From the NCBI RefSeq assembly GCF_002220365.1, contig NZ_MTHB01000032.1:62001-126000 (forward strand): a DNA stretch of 64,000 bases. Reading direction: 5' to 3'. This document shows positions 35,789 through 45,461 of the stretch, one piece after another. The notes under the pieces are model-generated. The model was not told where the DNA came from and ran no database searches. It saw only the letters and a program-made list of their open reading frames with translations. Origin of the DNA: Caballeronia sordidicola (GTDB lineage: Bacteria; Pseudomonadota; Gammaproteobacteria; Burkholderiales; Burkholderiaceae). Made by a program: the position numbers and the translations under genes. Every line of letters begins with the position of its first letter. Positions within the stretch are counted from its first letter, which is position 1.

Positions 35789-37440
35789 CCTGCCGGCCCC
35801 TGGAAGATGCGGCCACCGAGCACGGTTCCCCACACTTGCAGATCCTTCAACCGCTCGGGCGCGACCTCACCTGGATCATCCTCCAGGACGGCGAAGTCGG
35901 CGAACTTGCCCACCTCGATACTGCCAACAAGATGCTCCATCTTGAGCGTATAGGCCGCACCCAGTGTGATTGCCCGCAACGCGTCCGCCACTGGAACACG
36001 CTCGCTTGCGCCCAGCACTCGCCCCGAAGATGTCTCGCGTTGCGAAGCACACCACGCCGTGAACAAGGGATTCAATGGCGTGATTGGCGCATCGGAATGA
36101 AAGGCGAACGCAATACCCAGGCGCCGCGCCGATTCAGCGGCGTCCATGCGATTCGCCCGATCGGCGCCCATGGTCTGCTCATAGTGCGCATCGCCCCAGT
36201 AGTAGAGATGGTTCGAGAAGAAATTGATGCACAGACCCAGTTTCGCCGCTCGTGCGAGCTGACTTGCGTCGGCCATCTGGCAGTGCTGCAGCGTATGCCG
36301 GTGATCGTGGCGAGGGTGGCTGTCGAGAATTTTTTCGAGCGCATCGAGGACCAGTTCGGTTGCCTCATCGCCGTTCGTATGAATATGCAGTTGCAGCCCG
36401 GCTTCATGGAACGGCGAAAATACATCGACGAACTGGCTTGGCGGAATCAGCCACAGTCCATTCGGTTTGCCGTTCAGATATCCGGGCCACTTGAGGCGGG
36501 CGGTGAAGCCCTGAATCGATCCGTCAACGATGAATTTGACCGGCCCGAAGCGCAGCTTGTCCGTGTTGTCGCCGATAGCCGACAACACGCGCTGCGGGCC
36601 GCCTTTGGGGCAGCGCTGCGGCGCAAATGCGGGAACGATCCTAAGTGGGTAGGCCGGATCGTTCGTAATGTCTCTCAGGTTCTGATTGCCCCGTTCAGAG
36701 AAGTCGTTGACCAGGTCGGTCGCGGTTGTGACACCAGCCAGTTGGGCGACCCGGCCGAAATTCCAGATGGCTTCCTTCTTCTCGCTGGCCGCAATAGAAA
36801 GTCCGCCACCGATCAATCGGTACACGGGGAACATGGCGGCGAATTCCTGCAGTTCGCCGGTCGGTTCGCCGTCGGCATCCTTGCCGATTCCGTCGATGTC
36901 CGTCTCGCTATCAATGCCCGCGAGCGCCAGCATTGACGAATTGACGTTCATGAGGTGCACGCTGGCATGGAGTACGACGATGGGCCGCCCGGTGCAGACG
37001 GTATCGAGTTCCTTCACCGACAAGCGCTTCGTGCCGAAGAAAATCGGATCGAAACCCCAGGCGAGAAGAGGTGCCTGCTCGTCCTTCATCAGATCGTGGG
37101 CGGCCCTGAGCCGGTCGATCACCGCGTCGAGGGTTTGCAAACCGGGACGACGAACGCCATCGGGGCCACGGCGATCGTGATAGCCGACATAAACCGCGTC
37201 CCACATCGCACCTTCCATCAGATGGCAATGGCCTTCCACCAACCCTGGCATCAGCACTTTGTCTTTGAACGTGTCGTCGATGTCCGCATCGCCCCACTGT
37301 TTCACGTCGTCACGACTTCCGACAGACAGGATCCTGCCATCGCGAATCGCGACATGGGTGGCGTACGGTTGCGCCGGGTTCATCGTGAGGATTTTCTTGG
37401 CGACCAGAACCTGGACGGGATTTCTTGCTGCATCGTTCAT
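35785..37440 (-). CDS. YtcJ-type amidohydrolase, candidate N-acetyltaurine amidohydrolase
   Basis: A 551-residue amidohydrolase 3 family protein. Metal ligands are seen as GHCH near residue 70, HIHTNGDE and HTLQHCQ in the middle, and HSDAP near residue 450. C. necator degrades N-acetyltaurine with an amidohydrolase (NaaS) and a sodium:solute symporter (NaaT). The same pairing here, in a sulfonate island with TauR-type repeats upstream, makes an N-acyltaurine hydrolase the leading guess. It could instead act on another amide. It lies between the symporter gene (37-base gap) and the CobW GTPase (4-base overlap). Confidence 0.75.
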   Translation of the reverse strand: MNDAARNPVQVLVAKKILTMNPAQPYATHVAIRDGRILSVGSRDDVKQWGDADIDDTFKDKVLMPGLVEGHCHLMEGAMWDAVYVGYHDRRGPDGVRRPGLQTLDAVIDRLRAAHDLMKDEQAPLLAWGFDPIFFGTKRLSVKELDTVCTGRPIVVLHASVHLMNVNSSMLALAGIDSETDIDGIGKDADGEPTGELQEFAAMFPVYRLIGGGLSIAASEKKEAIWNFGRVAQLAGVTTATDLVNDFSERGNQNLRDITNDPAYPLRIVPAFAPQRCPKGGPQRVLSAIGDNTDKLRFGPVKFIVDGSIQGFTARLKWPGYLNGKPNGLWLIPPSQFVDVFSPFHEAGLQLHIHTNGDEATELVLDALEKILDSHPRHDHRHTLQHCQMADASQLARAAKLGLCINFFSNHLYYWGDAHYEQTMGADRANRMDAAESARRLGIAFAFHSDAPITPLNPLFTAWCASQRETSSGRVLGASERVPVADALRAITLGAAYTLKMEHLVGSIEVGKFADFAVLEDDPGEVAPERLKDLQVWGTVLGGRIFQGPAG

Positions 37441-37477
37441 GAGTGCTCGTTGGTTAAATTGGCAGTTGATGCGCCGC

Positions 37478-38863
37478 TCAGGACAGAGCGTGCACGTGAG
37501 GCCGCTTCATCGCCAGATGTACCACAGCGAGCACGGCAACGTTGACGGCGAGGCAACCAAGGCCCAGGTTCAAGCCGCCCAGGTCAACCTGCAAAACATA
37601 CAGGATGATCGCCAGGATTTGTCCGGTAAGCATGCCGGCAGCTATTGCGGCCGGCCGTACGCGAAGTCCGAACAGAATCGCGATAACACCGGGGAAGAAC
37701 TGGGTGACGCCGTAGTACGTGGTGTTGATGAGCGTGAGCATGAGGTTCGGCGTCAGCAGTGTCATCACGATCGACACGATCAGGTAGATGACGATCACGA
37801 CTTTCGCACTCGCTTTCTGCTTGTTCTCGGGCATGTTCGGCAGCAAGTTGCGCGTGACGATCGGGCCAATGGACAGGCAGATGCCGGCCAGCACGAGCAG
37901 TCCGGACAGCGATGCGCCGGCGGCCACAAGGCCCAGCAACCAGCCCGGCAGCAAACGGATCGCGGCTGCGAAGAACGCCTCGTTGGGCGAAGCAAGATGC
38001 AGGTTCTGGCTGATCGCATAGTAGGAGGCGACCACGAGAAACGGATACATCAGCATGTAGAGCGGCATGGCGACCTGCGTACGCCGGATCGTGTTCGCGC
38101 TTTTTGCCGTGAAGAAATTCTGCACCGCGAAGGGCATGACATAGAAGCCGAGTGACTGGAACAGCATGGTGCTCATCGAGAACGTCAACTGATGCGCGTC
38201 CATTCGGTTGCTGACGTGCAGGCTTGCTGCGTGGAAGACTTCGGTGACGCCGACTTCCGCCGAGACCGCGACCCCAGTGATAACAATGGCGGCAACCATG
38301 AGAATATCTTTCAACACGGCTATGTAAGCCGATGCCCGCACGCCCGCAATCGCGATGTACGTGAACGCAAGCATGGCCGATATCAGGATCAGATAGAACG
38401 GCTGGAAATTCCAGCCGAGGCCCTTGAGCGCGGCCACTAGCCCGGTGAATTGCAATTGGCCCCAGGGCAGCAAGAACAGAATGGCGGACGCGGCCACGAC
38501 GAGTTCAAGCGTGCGGCTCTGGAAATGTCCTTTGAACAGGTCGGGCAGGGTGATCGCGTTATAGCGTTTGCCCGCTTGCCAGATCTTTGGCCCAATAAAA
38601 TAGCCGACCGGATACGCCAGCAGGATATAGCCGAGGAACCAGACGCCGTAGGTTGGTCCCTTGGCGTAGATACCGCCGGGAAAGCCGACCATCGTGCCGA
38701 TGCTGTAGATCTCACCCGCGGCGAGAAAGAACACGAGGTACGCGCCGAACTGCCGCGACGCAACAAAGAAATCGTGCACGCTTTGCGGGCCGCGGCCTGA
38801 TTTGGATCGGATCGCCAGGTAGAGCGAAAAGACGATGAAGCCTAGAAATACGGCGGTAGCCAT
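37478..38863 (-). CDS. sodium:solute symporter (SSS family)
   Basis: A 461-residue, 12-13 TM symporter with the SSS signature region (GGIYAKGPTYGVW to LPDLFKGHF). GGAGG precedes the ATG. Together with the 69-residue DUF3311 protein upstream (13-base gap) it forms the two-part arrangement common to this group. The downstream amidohydrolase suggests that the solute is an amide such as N-acetyltaurine (NaaT-like). Confidence 0.85.
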   Translation of the reverse strand: MATAVFLGFIVFSLYLAIRSKSGRGPQSVHDFFVASRQFGAYLVFFLAAGEIYSIGTMVGFPGGIYAKGPTYGVWFLGYILLAYPVGYFIGPKIWQAGKRYNAITLPDLFKGHFQSRTLELVVAASAILFLLPWGQLQFTGLVAALKGLGWNFQPFYLILISAMLAFTYIAIAGVRASAYIAVLKDILMVAAIVITGVAVSAEVGVTEVFHAASLHVSNRMDAHQLTFSMSTMLFQSLGFYVMPFAVQNFFTAKSANTIRRTQVAMPLYMLMYPFLVVASYYAISQNLHLASPNEAFFAAAIRLLPGWLLGLVAAGASLSGLLVLAGICLSIGPIVTRNLLPNMPENKQKASAKVVIVIYLIVSIVMTLLTPNLMLTLINTTYYGVTQFFPGVIAILFGLRVRPAAIAAGMLTGQILAIILYVLQVDLGGLNLGLGCLAVNVAVLAVVHLAMKRPHVHALS

Positions 38864-38876
38864 CCGTCATCCTCCT

Positions 38877-39086
38877 TCAGTTGTTGTCGGGATGTGCATC
38901 GTCGAAATGGCAGTCGAACAGACGCCAGCAGAGCATCAGGCAGCCCGAGGTCAGCACGAACCATCCGAAGATCCAGGCGTAGATGAAAGGCACGCCCAGC
39001 ACGGTCATGTCGACCGATGCAACCCACGGCAGCAGGCCGATGACGCCTATATAGGGAATACCGATCCCGATGAAAAGCTTGAGCAT
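38877..39086 (-). CDS. DUF3311 small membrane protein
   Basis: A 69-residue protein with two TM helices, of the type found next to SSS symporters (IGIPYIGVIGLLPWV and 'GVPFIYAWIFGWFVLTSG'). It is probably a partner subunit of the symporter. ATG 39086 follows GGGAGA. The frame runs open upstream, but that part crosses the control region and is not coding. Confidence 0.8.
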   Translation of the reverse strand: MLKLFIGIGIPYIGVIGLLPWVASVDMTVLGVPFIYAWIFGWFVLTSGCLMLCWRLFDCHFDDAHPDNN

Positions 39087-39242
39087 GTCGTCTCCCGTAT
39101 GTTGCCCGTTTGTTGCGGATTCCCGGGCGGGCTTTTCTGGATACAACCCTTCGCGTGGCGTGCGGGCAATCCGCAGTTGAATCGCGTGCGCGGTAAGCGC
39201 AAACAGCACGAACCCAGTATGGCAAGCCATAAATAAGGGCGA

Positions 39243-39275
39243 GTAGTACCAGTGCCGGTAAATCGCTAAGTCCAC
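39243..39275 (-). promoter_or_regulatory. TauR-type direct repeats upstream of the symporter/amidohydrolase operon
   Basis: On the - strand: GTGGACTTAG (39275-39266), 13 bases, CTGGTACTAC (39252-39243). The block is very close to the one at 42268-42300 (same repeats, same 23-bp spacing, further matches in the flanks), which strongly suggests the same regulator. It lies about 160 bases before the DUF3311 start. Confidence 0.75.
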
Positions 39276-39310
39276 ATGCCACCGCTCGGAAGCGGCGGCA
39301 TGTTCGAGGA

Positions 39311-40228
39311 CTAAACCTTGCCCTTCCAGGGCACGAGCACCTGCTCTACATAACGCATCAGCATGTCGAAACACAGCGCGAAGAATCCGATCACGATAAT
39401 GCCCATGATGACGACATCGCTTGCGAGAAACTCGGCGGCATTGAGCACCATGAAACCCAGCCCGCTTGTGGATGCCACCATCTCGGCGGCGACCAGCGTG
39501 GTCCAGCCTACGCCAATGCCAATGCGCATGCCCGTGAATATCTCCGGCATGGCGGATTTGAGAATCACGTAAAGCACCACTTGCGTGCGCGATGCCCCCA
39601 TCGAATAAGCCGCATGAATCTGCTCGATCGACACTGAACGCACCCCGGCTCGCGCCGCAATGGCCAGTGGCGCGAAGATCGCGAGGTAGATCAGGAACAC
39701 CTTCGAGAATTCACCAATGCCGAACCAGATGATGATGAGCGGCAAGTAGGCAAGCGGCGGCAGAGGACGATAGAACTCGATCGGCGGATCGAACAGGCCG
39801 CGCGCAATCCGTGACACACCCATCATCACCCCCACGGGTATGGCGCTCAGGCACGCCAGCGCGAAGGCGCCGAACACGCGCAACAGGCTGATGCCGGTAT
39901 GTTGCGCCAGGGTAGAGTTGGCGAAGCCGTCCGTTGCCACCAGGATGAATTTTGCATAAACGGCCTGTGGCGAAGGCAGGAAGAGCGGCTTGATCATGTG
40001 CAGGTTCGTCACTGCGAACCACAGTCCGAACAGCGCGAGGATGCTGAACATGCTTGCGGCAAGGCTGCTGCCTTGTCCTGGCACACCAAACGAGTCGCCG
40101 GGCTTGACAGGCTTTTTGGCGAGAATACGTGCACGGCGGCGCGGCCGTTGCGGCGGTTCGGCTGAAGTGTCGGATCTCATGGTCACGTCGCGGCGAGGTA
40201 GCGCGTCAATCGACTTCGAACTAGACAT
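39311..40228 (-). CDS. tauC: taurine-type ABC transporter permease
   Basis: A 305-residue permease of the TauC/SsuC group with about 6 TM segments and an EAA-type loop ([20 protein letters not shown]). The 55-residue cytoplasmic N-terminus is Arg-rich and longer than usual. Its start overlaps tauB by 8 bases. With TauA and TauB it imports taurine or a related sulfonate. Confidence 0.88.
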   Translation of the reverse strand: MSSSKSIDALPRRDVTMRSDTSAEPPQRPRRRARILAKKPVKPGDSFGVPGQGSSLAASMFSILALFGLWFAVTNLHMIKPLFLPSPQAVYAKFILVATDGFANSTLAQHTGISLLRVFGAFALACLSAIPVGVMMGVSRIARGLFDPPIEFYRPLPPLAYLPLIIIWFGIGEFSKVFLIYLAIFAPLAIAARAGVRSVSIEQIHAAYSMGASRTQVVLYVILKSAMPEIFTGMRIGIGVGWTTLVAAEMVASTSGLGFMVLNAAEFLASDVVIMGIIVIGFFALCFDMLMRYVEQVLVPWKGKV

Positions 40229-41036
40229 GAGCCACCTCCGCCGCCGCGCCGTGAGCTTTTTCGTCGCCGTAGATGATGCTGAGTATGCGCTCGCGCATGT
40301 CGATGAAGTCAGGGCTCGATTTGACAGCCCGGGCGTCGCGGGTGTCGAGAAACCGGCGGTTGAAGTCGAGCTCGTAAGTATGCGTGATACGCCCCGGTCG
40401 CGGCGACATGACGATCAGGCGGCTGGCGAGAAAGAGTGCTTCCTCCACGCTATGGGTGATGAAGAAGAACATTTTGTTGGTCTTCTTCCAGACGTCGAGC
40501 AATAGCTCCTGGATGGTCTCGCGGGTGAGTGCATCGAGTGCGGCCATGGGTTCATCCATCAACAGCATGGCGGGGTCGCAGGTCAGGGCACGGGCAATAC
40601 CCACACGCTGCTGCATTCCTCCGGATAACTGATAGATCATATGCTTGTGGAAGTCCTGCAACCCGACGAGTGCGAGATTGCGCACGGCGATCTCGCGACG
40701 CTTGGCCTTCGCAACCCCCTGCAGCTTCAACCCGAATTCCGCGTTATCAATCACGTTCAGCCACGGCAGCAATGCGTGTTTCTGAAACACCACTCCGCGA
40801 TCGGCTCCGGGCCCGGCGATAGTCTCACCCCCGAGCAGCAGTTCTCCGGTTGTCGGTGCGATGAACCCTGCCATCAGCGACAGCAAGGTCGTCTTGCCAC
40901 AACCCGACGCGCCCAGCGCGACCACCAGGTCACCCGAATCGATCTTCAGGTTGATGTTGTCCAGCGCGTGCACGCTCTCGCCCGCACGCCGTCCTGGGAA
41001 CGTGACGCTGACATTCGTGATCTTCATGCTTTCCAT
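40221..41036 (-). CDS. tauB: taurine-type ABC transporter ATPase
   Basis: A 271-residue ATPase. Walker [10 protein letters not shown]-loop [13 protein letters not shown], signature LSGGMQQR, Walker [12 protein letters not shown] and switch His (THS) are all present. '[18 protein letters not shown]' is characteristic of TauB. GGGGG lies before the ATG. It energises the import of the ligand bound by TauA. Confidence 0.92.
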   Translation of the reverse strand: MESMKITNVSVTFPGRRAGESVHALDNINLKIDSGDLVVALGASGCGKTTLLSLMAGFIAPTTGELLLGGETIAGPGADRGVVFQKHALLPWLNVIDNAEFGLKLQGVAKAKRREIAVRNLALVGLQDFHKHMIYQLSGGMQQRVGIARALTCDPAMLLMDEPMAALDALTRETIQELLLDVWKKTNKMFFFITHSVEEALFLASRLIVMSPRPGRITHTYELDFNRRFLDTRDARAVKSSPDFIDMRERILSIIYGDEKAHGAAAEVAHV

Positions 41037-41067
41037 GTATCCCCCTGGTCGACGACCATGACGTTGT

Positions 41068-42150
41068 TCACTTGAGCTTCATTGCGGCTTGCGCATACTC
41101 GGGCGTGACAAAGCCCGAGTAATCGGAAGCAACTGCGTCAATGCGCTTTTGGTCCTTGAGGAACGTCGACGTGTCCTTCAGCGCGAGCGTCGCGCGACCC
41201 GAATTTCCGCCGCCGAGCCACTGCGCGGACACCTGGTCGGCAAGCGAGGGGAACGCATAGAGCGAGAGCGATTCGGGCACGTCGCCGGGCGTCCCGCCGA
41301 TCATCTTCGCAATGGCTGCCGCCTGCGGTGAACCCGCGTTCCATTGCGCGGCATTGCTACGATATTGATCGTCGGCATCAGCAATTGCCTTCACCAGTTT
41401 TGCCATGAAGTCCTTATGTTCCTCACCCCATTTGCGATCGACCGCGATACCGTCAAACGTCGGTTTGCCGAGCTTCGACAGATCCCCCGACGTGATCAGC
41501 ACCTTGCCGCTTTTCTTCAACTCCGCGAGTGCCGGATTCCATACATACGCCGCGTCTATGTCGCCCCGTTCCCACGCCGCGACGATCTGGTTCGGCTGCA
41601 TGTTGAGGATTTTCACGTCCGACGGGTTGATGCCCCAGTGTTGAAGCGCGAACATCGTGTGATAGTGGGTCGTCGAAACGAACGGGACCCCGATCGTCTT
41701 GCCCTTCAGGTCGGCTGGCTTCGTCACGCCGGAGCCTTTGCGCACGACCATTGCTTCGGCCTGGTTGATATTGTCGAGGATCCAGAAAAGCTGCAGATCG
41801 ACGCCCTGGCTCACGGCGGCTGCAAGCGGGCTGGATCCGATAACGCCAACCTTCACATCGCCCGATGCCATTGCTGTCGCCACCTTGGCGCCGGACTCGA
41901 ACTGCCGCCAGTTGATCTTGTAGCCGGTCTCCTTTTCGATGGACCCATTGGCGATCGCCACGACCCACGGATCGACGATCTGCTGGTACGCGATGGTGAC
42001 CTCCTTGTCCTTGTCCTCGGCCCGCGCGGGTTGCACCACGATGGTGACGAACGCCGCCAGCACGGTTGCGGCGGCAATGACGCGATGCATCGGGCGGGCC
42101 AACCACCGCCGCGAAAGTTGTGACTGTTTTGATCGTTTATCGTGTTGCAT
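41068..42150 (-). CDS. tauA: taurine-type periplasmic binding protein
   Basis: A 360-residue binding protein with a Sec signal (long n-region, hydrophobic core '[17 protein letters not shown]', cleavage near PARAE). Family segments: [32 protein letters not shown] and '[18 protein letters not shown]'. ATG 42150 has AGGAG upstream; the ATG at 42183 is less likely. It is first in tauABC, with 30 bases to tauB. The TauR-type repeats at 42268 lie 118 bases upstream. Confidence 0.92.
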   Translation of the reverse strand: MQHDKRSKQSQLSRRWLARPMHRVIAAATVLAAFVTIVVQPARAEDKDKEVTIAYQQIVDPWVVAIANGSIEKETGYKINWRQFESGAKVATAMASGDVKVGVIGSSPLAAAVSQGVDLQLFWILDNINQAEAMVVRKGSGVTKPADLKGKTIGVPFVSTTHYHTMFALQHWGINPSDVKILNMQPNQIVAAWERGDIDAAYVWNPALAELKKSGKVLITSGDLSKLGKPTFDGIAVDRKWGEEHKDFMAKLVKAIADADDQYRSNAAQWNAGSPQAAAIAKMIGGTPGDVPESLSLYAFPSLADQVSAQWLGGGNSGRATLALKDTSTFLKDQKRIDAVASDYSGFVTPEYAQAAMKLK

Positions 42151-42267
42151 GGCGGATCTCCTGGCGGGCAGCGTGCAATGCACGCAAGTCTTGTCGGATC
42201 GACCGGGGCATGTCCCGATCGCGGGAACACGGTCGAATCGAGTATCGTCAACTAAAAATAGGGCGAG

Positions 42268-42300
42268 TTAGTACCAGACGCAGCCGATCGTTGAGTCCAC
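42268..42300 (-). promoter_or_regulatory. TauR-type direct repeats between tauA and tauR
   Basis: On the - strand: GTGGACTCAA (42300-42291), 13 bases, CTGGTACTAA (42277-42268). Located between divergent tauA and the MocR regulator gene. This is the expected place for a TauR-type site, controlling tauABC and perhaps tauR itself. Confidence 0.75.
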
Positions 42301-42341
42301 ATTCGTCGCGCTAAATTGCATTAATCAATCTGGGAGGAAAT

Positions 42342-43859
42342 ATGGCTAGCCGGATGTCGTCGGCAATGTGGTCGCAGCGGTTCCAGCGTTCGGCTGAATC
42401 CAATATCAGCCTGCAAGGGCAGATTCGGCAGATGCTGGTGGCCGCCATTCTCGACGGGCAGATGTCCGTCGATACCGCGTTGCCGTCGAGTCGCGAACTG
42501 GCCGATCAGTTGAGCGTGGCCCGCAATACGGTCGTGCTCGCCTATCAGCAGTTGGTGGAAGAGGGTTACCTGATCTCACGCGAGCGCAGCGGGCACTTCG
42601 TCAATCCGGCCATGCTCGAAGGCCGGCACGGCTTTGTGCCGCCGCAAACCGTTGCGGCGAACGAAGCGGTGGGAAGACCCGACTGGACCCAGCGCATTGC
42701 GCGCTTGCCGTCCCTGCAGCGCAATATCGTCAAGCAGGCGAGTTGGCAGAACTACGAGTTTCCTTTTATTTACGGCCAGTTCGATCAAACACTCTTTCCA
42801 ACGAGCGACTGGCGCGAGTGCTGCATGAAGGCGCTCTCCGTCATGGAGATCCGCAACTGGGCGCCGGACCTGATCGAACGCGACGACGACACGCTGATCC
42901 AGCAGATTCGTACGCGGGTGCTGCCGCGGCGCGGTGTCTTTGCGATGCCCGACGAAATTGTCGTCACGATGGGCGCACAGCAGGCGCTCTATCTGATCGC
43001 CGACTTGCTGGCGAACGAGCGCACGACGATTGGTTTCGAGAACCCCGGCTATCCGGATGCACGCAATATTTTCCTGAATCGCAACGCGCCGCTGCTGCCG
43101 TTGCCGCTCGATGAAGGCGGCGTGCGTCCGGTCGCCGATGCCCATCTGCTTGCGCAATGCGACTACGTGTACGTGACGCCGAGCCATCAGTGCCCGACCA
43201 CGGCGACCTTGCCGCTCGAACGCAGGCACGCGCTCCTCGAATTGGCGCAGAAGCATGACTTTGTTGTGATCGAGGACGACTACGAGAGCGAGAATAATTT
43301 CTCCGGTGGACCGCATCCTGCGCTCAAGAGCCTCGATACCGCCGACCGCGTGCTCTACGTGGGCAGTTTGTCGAAGAGTTTCGCCCCGGGCTTGCGGCTT
43401 GGTTACGTGGTGGGTCCGCGTGACCTGATTCGTGAGTTGCGGGCGTTGCGGCGGCTGATGGTGCGTCATCCGGCTGCGTATATTCAGCGCGCGTTCGCGA
43501 CCTTCCTTTCGCTGGGTCATCACGATGCGTTGCTGCGGCGGCTCGCCTTCGCCTACAAGGAGCGTGCAGAGGCGCTCAAGGCTGCGCTCGACACCCATCT
43601 GCCGGAAGTCCGGCACGCGCGGATTACAGGTGGCTCCTCGTGCTGGGTCGAAGGTCCGCCGTGGCTTGACGCAACGCGTCTCGCGGCTGAAGCCGAGGCG
43701 CACGGCATCCTGATCGAACTGGGCAGCGTGTTTTTCATGGAGGGGCTGGAGCAGCGCCAATGCTTCCGGATGGGTTTTTCGGCGATCAAGATCGAAAAGA
43801 TCGAACCCGGTGTGCGCGCGCTGGCGGAGCTCGTGCGTGCGCAATGTCCGCAGGCGTGA
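42342..43859 (+). CDS. tauR: MocR-type regulator, TauR-like
   Basis: A 505-residue MocR protein: GntR winged HTH at about residues 25-95 (LADQLSVARNTVVLAYQQL) and an aminotransferase-like domain with the PLP Lys in VGSLSKSFAPGLRL. GGAGG lies before the ATG. It diverges from tauABC and precedes a TauX-like gene on the same strand, the usual place of TauR. TauR proteins activate taurine genes using PLP and taurine. Three sets of repeats in this window look like its sites. Confidence 0.85.
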   Translation: MASRMSSAMWSQRFQRSAESNISLQGQIRQMLVAAILDGQMSVDTALPSSRELADQLSVARNTVVLAYQQLVEEGYLISRERSGHFVNPAMLEGRHGFVPPQTVAANEAVGRPDWTQRIARLPSLQRNIVKQASWQNYEFPFIYGQFDQTLFPTSDWRECCMKALSVMEIRNWAPDLIERDDDTLIQQIRTRVLPRRGVFAMPDEIVVTMGAQQALYLIADLLANERTTIGFENPGYPDARNIFLNRNAPLLPLPLDEGGVRPVADAHLLAQCDYVYVTPSHQCPTTATLPLERRHALLELAQKHDFVVIEDDYESENNFSGGPHPALKSLDTADRVLYVGSLSKSFAPGLRLGYVVGPRDLIRELRALRRLMVRHPAAYIQRAFATFLSLGHHDALLRRLAFAYKERAEALKAALDTHLPEVRHARITGGSSCWVEGPPWLDATRLAAEAEAHGILIELGSVFFMEGLEQRQCFRMGFSAIKIEKIEPGVRALAELVRAQCPQA

Positions 43860-44012
43860 GCGCTTGGGGCGGGCGCTGGCCCAAGCGAGTCTGCTCGACT
43901 GGCGCTACCGCGGGGCGCGAGAGTTATTTAACGTGTCGATGAAACTTGCCGCAGTCATTGCCGATTTCATCATTGGCGTGCGGCAACGCCAGTTATCTGA
44001 CAGGAGACACGT

Positions 44013-44417
44013 ATGACAGACACGCTCACCGCGAGATCCGAAGTGACGGCCGACACGCTTGCGGCCTTTTCCGATGCCTTCAACCGTCACGACGCTGCTG
44101 CGCTGATGGGCTTCATGACTGAAGACTGCGTCTTCGATGCCGCCGGTGGAAACGATATCCACGGCACTCGCTTCAAAGGCCGCGCAGCCGTGCGAGCGGC
44201 CTTTGAAGCGGTCTTCAAGACTTTCCCCGATGCTCATTGGGGACACGGCCGACACTACGTAGCGGGTGAACGGGGTGTATCGGAATGGGTCTTTACGGGT
44301 ACGCATGCAGAGGGCTGGCGGATTGAGGCCGAAGGCTGCGATCTCTTCGAGTTCCGCGACGGCCTGATTGCGGTAAAACGCGCGTTTCGCAAGGAACGCC
44401 CAAAGCAGACCGCCTGA
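44013..44417 (+). CDS. tauX: NTF2/SnoaL-like protein, taurine dehydrogenase small subunit-like
   Basis: A 134-residue NTF2-fold protein (FNRHDAAALMGFMTEDCVF and 'GTRFKGRAAVRAAFEAVF'). TauX, the small subunit of taurine dehydrogenase, is, as far as I recall, of this type and size. AGGAG precedes the ATG. The gene lies 153 bases after tauR, where tauX is expected, but tauY does not follow; the TauY-like gene is 9 kb away. Family assignment is firm, the TauX role is inferred from context. Confidence 0.7.
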   Translation: MTDTLTARSEVTADTLAAFSDAFNRHDAAALMGFMTEDCVFDAAGGNDIHGTRFKGRAAVRAAFEAVFKTFPDAHWGHGRHYVAGERGVSEWVFTGTHAEGWRIEAEGCDLFEFRDGLIAVKRAFRKERPKQTA

Positions 44418-44523
44418 GCGCGCCGATGGGCGGCAACGGGCGGCAATGGCGTGCCGCACGCGGTTCAGGCGGGCCTCCGGCTGGTACGACGGCCTTCGGG
44501 CGCCTGTTGTATCGACGAGCCGC

Positions 44524-45279
44524 CTAGAACGTGTTTGCCAGTTCCCGCGCCGCTTCCTGCAAACGCGGCACGAATTCGAGCGAGCGGGACAGCGGCGCAC
44601 GGGAGACCGGCGCATGCACGGCGATGGCGGCAATGCTCATGCCGTCCTTGTTCATCACGGGCACCGCGACGCAGGCTATGCCCGCGAGAAATTCCTCGTT
44701 GTCGATGCCAACGCGCTTGTGCGCGGTGCGGTCGAGTTCGGCCTCGAGCATTTCGGGGTCGGTGATGGTGTTCGGCGTGAAGCGTTCGATCTTGAGCGCG
44801 CGCACGAGCGCCGAACGCTGCTCGCGCGAGAGCATCATGGCCAGCAGCAATTTGCCGCTGGCAGTGCAATACGCCGGCACTTTCGATCCGGGTTTGAGGT
44901 CGAGCCGCAGCGGCCAGGGCGCTTCCATGCGGTCCAGATACAGCACTTCGGTTTCGTGCAGCATCGTGAGATTGCAGGTTTCCCCAAGGTCCGCCACCAG
45001 CCGCCCGAGAATGGCGTGCCGCAGGCGCCGTGCGCCGGAGTGCATGACAACGCCCAAGCCGAGCTGCGCCAGGCGCGGCCCGATCACATAGGCGTTCTTG
45101 TGGCCCGGATCGCGGATCACGAGGCCGCCCGCTTCCAGGGACGCCAGCATGCGGTGCAGCGATGGCTTCGGCAGATCGACATCTTGCGCGATGTCAGCCA
45201 GCGACACGGGACCTTCCGCATTGACAAGATGCTCGAGCAGCGCGAAGGCACGCAATGTCGGTGTATCAGCAGTAGTCAT
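44524..45279 (-). CDS. IclR family regulator (pair with 56807)
   Basis: A 251-residue IclR protein: HTH at about residues 10-60 (SLADIAQDVDLPKPSLHRML) and effector domain after it (GLVIRDPGHKNAYVIGPRL onward). It is nearly the same protein as that at 56807 (AILSRLVADLGETCNLTMLH-like blocks are shared), which lies beside xsc. It may control tauX or the upstream isethionate genes, or act on the same sites as its partner. A GGAA-N3-TTCC repeat is 90 bases upstream. Confidence 0.9.
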   Translation of the reverse strand: MTTADTPTLRAFALLEHLVNAEGPVSLADIAQDVDLPKPSLHRMLASLEAGGLVIRDPGHKNAYVIGPRLAQLGLGVVMHSGARRLRHAILGRLVADLGETCNLTMLHETEVLYLDRMEAPWPLRLDLKPGSKVPAYCTASGKLLLAMMLSREQRSALVRALKIERFTPNTITDPEMLEAELDRTAHKRVGIDNEEFLAGIACVAVPVMNKDGMSIAAIAVHAPVSRAPLSRSLEFVPRLQEAARELANTF

Positions 45280-45368
45280 CGCAGCCGTTCCGAAAAATAG
45301 ATGATGACCATTGTACAGAAACGCCCTACGGGATGGCCCAGCTTGATTTCAGGGTGCAATTCCTGACT

Positions 45369-45379
45369 GGAACCATTCC
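45369..45379. promoter_or_regulatory. GGAA-N3-TTCC repeat upstream of IclR gene
   Basis: GGAACCATTCC lies 90 bases before the IclR start at 45279, with a further ATTCCGG half-site about 20 bases on. It resembles the repeat in front of xsc and may be an autoregulatory site. Short, so only suggestive. Confidence 0.3.
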
Positions 45380-45461
45380 GGTTTTCGATATCGCCCCATT
45401 CCGGTCTTAGCGCAGCAGTGGCAGGGACGGCGCTCATGGAGCGTGCTTCATCGTCATGCCG

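Noticed and set aside
42576..43844. 422-codon open frame on the - strand
   Set aside because: Antisense to the tauR-like gene, Arg/Gln-rich and without motifs.
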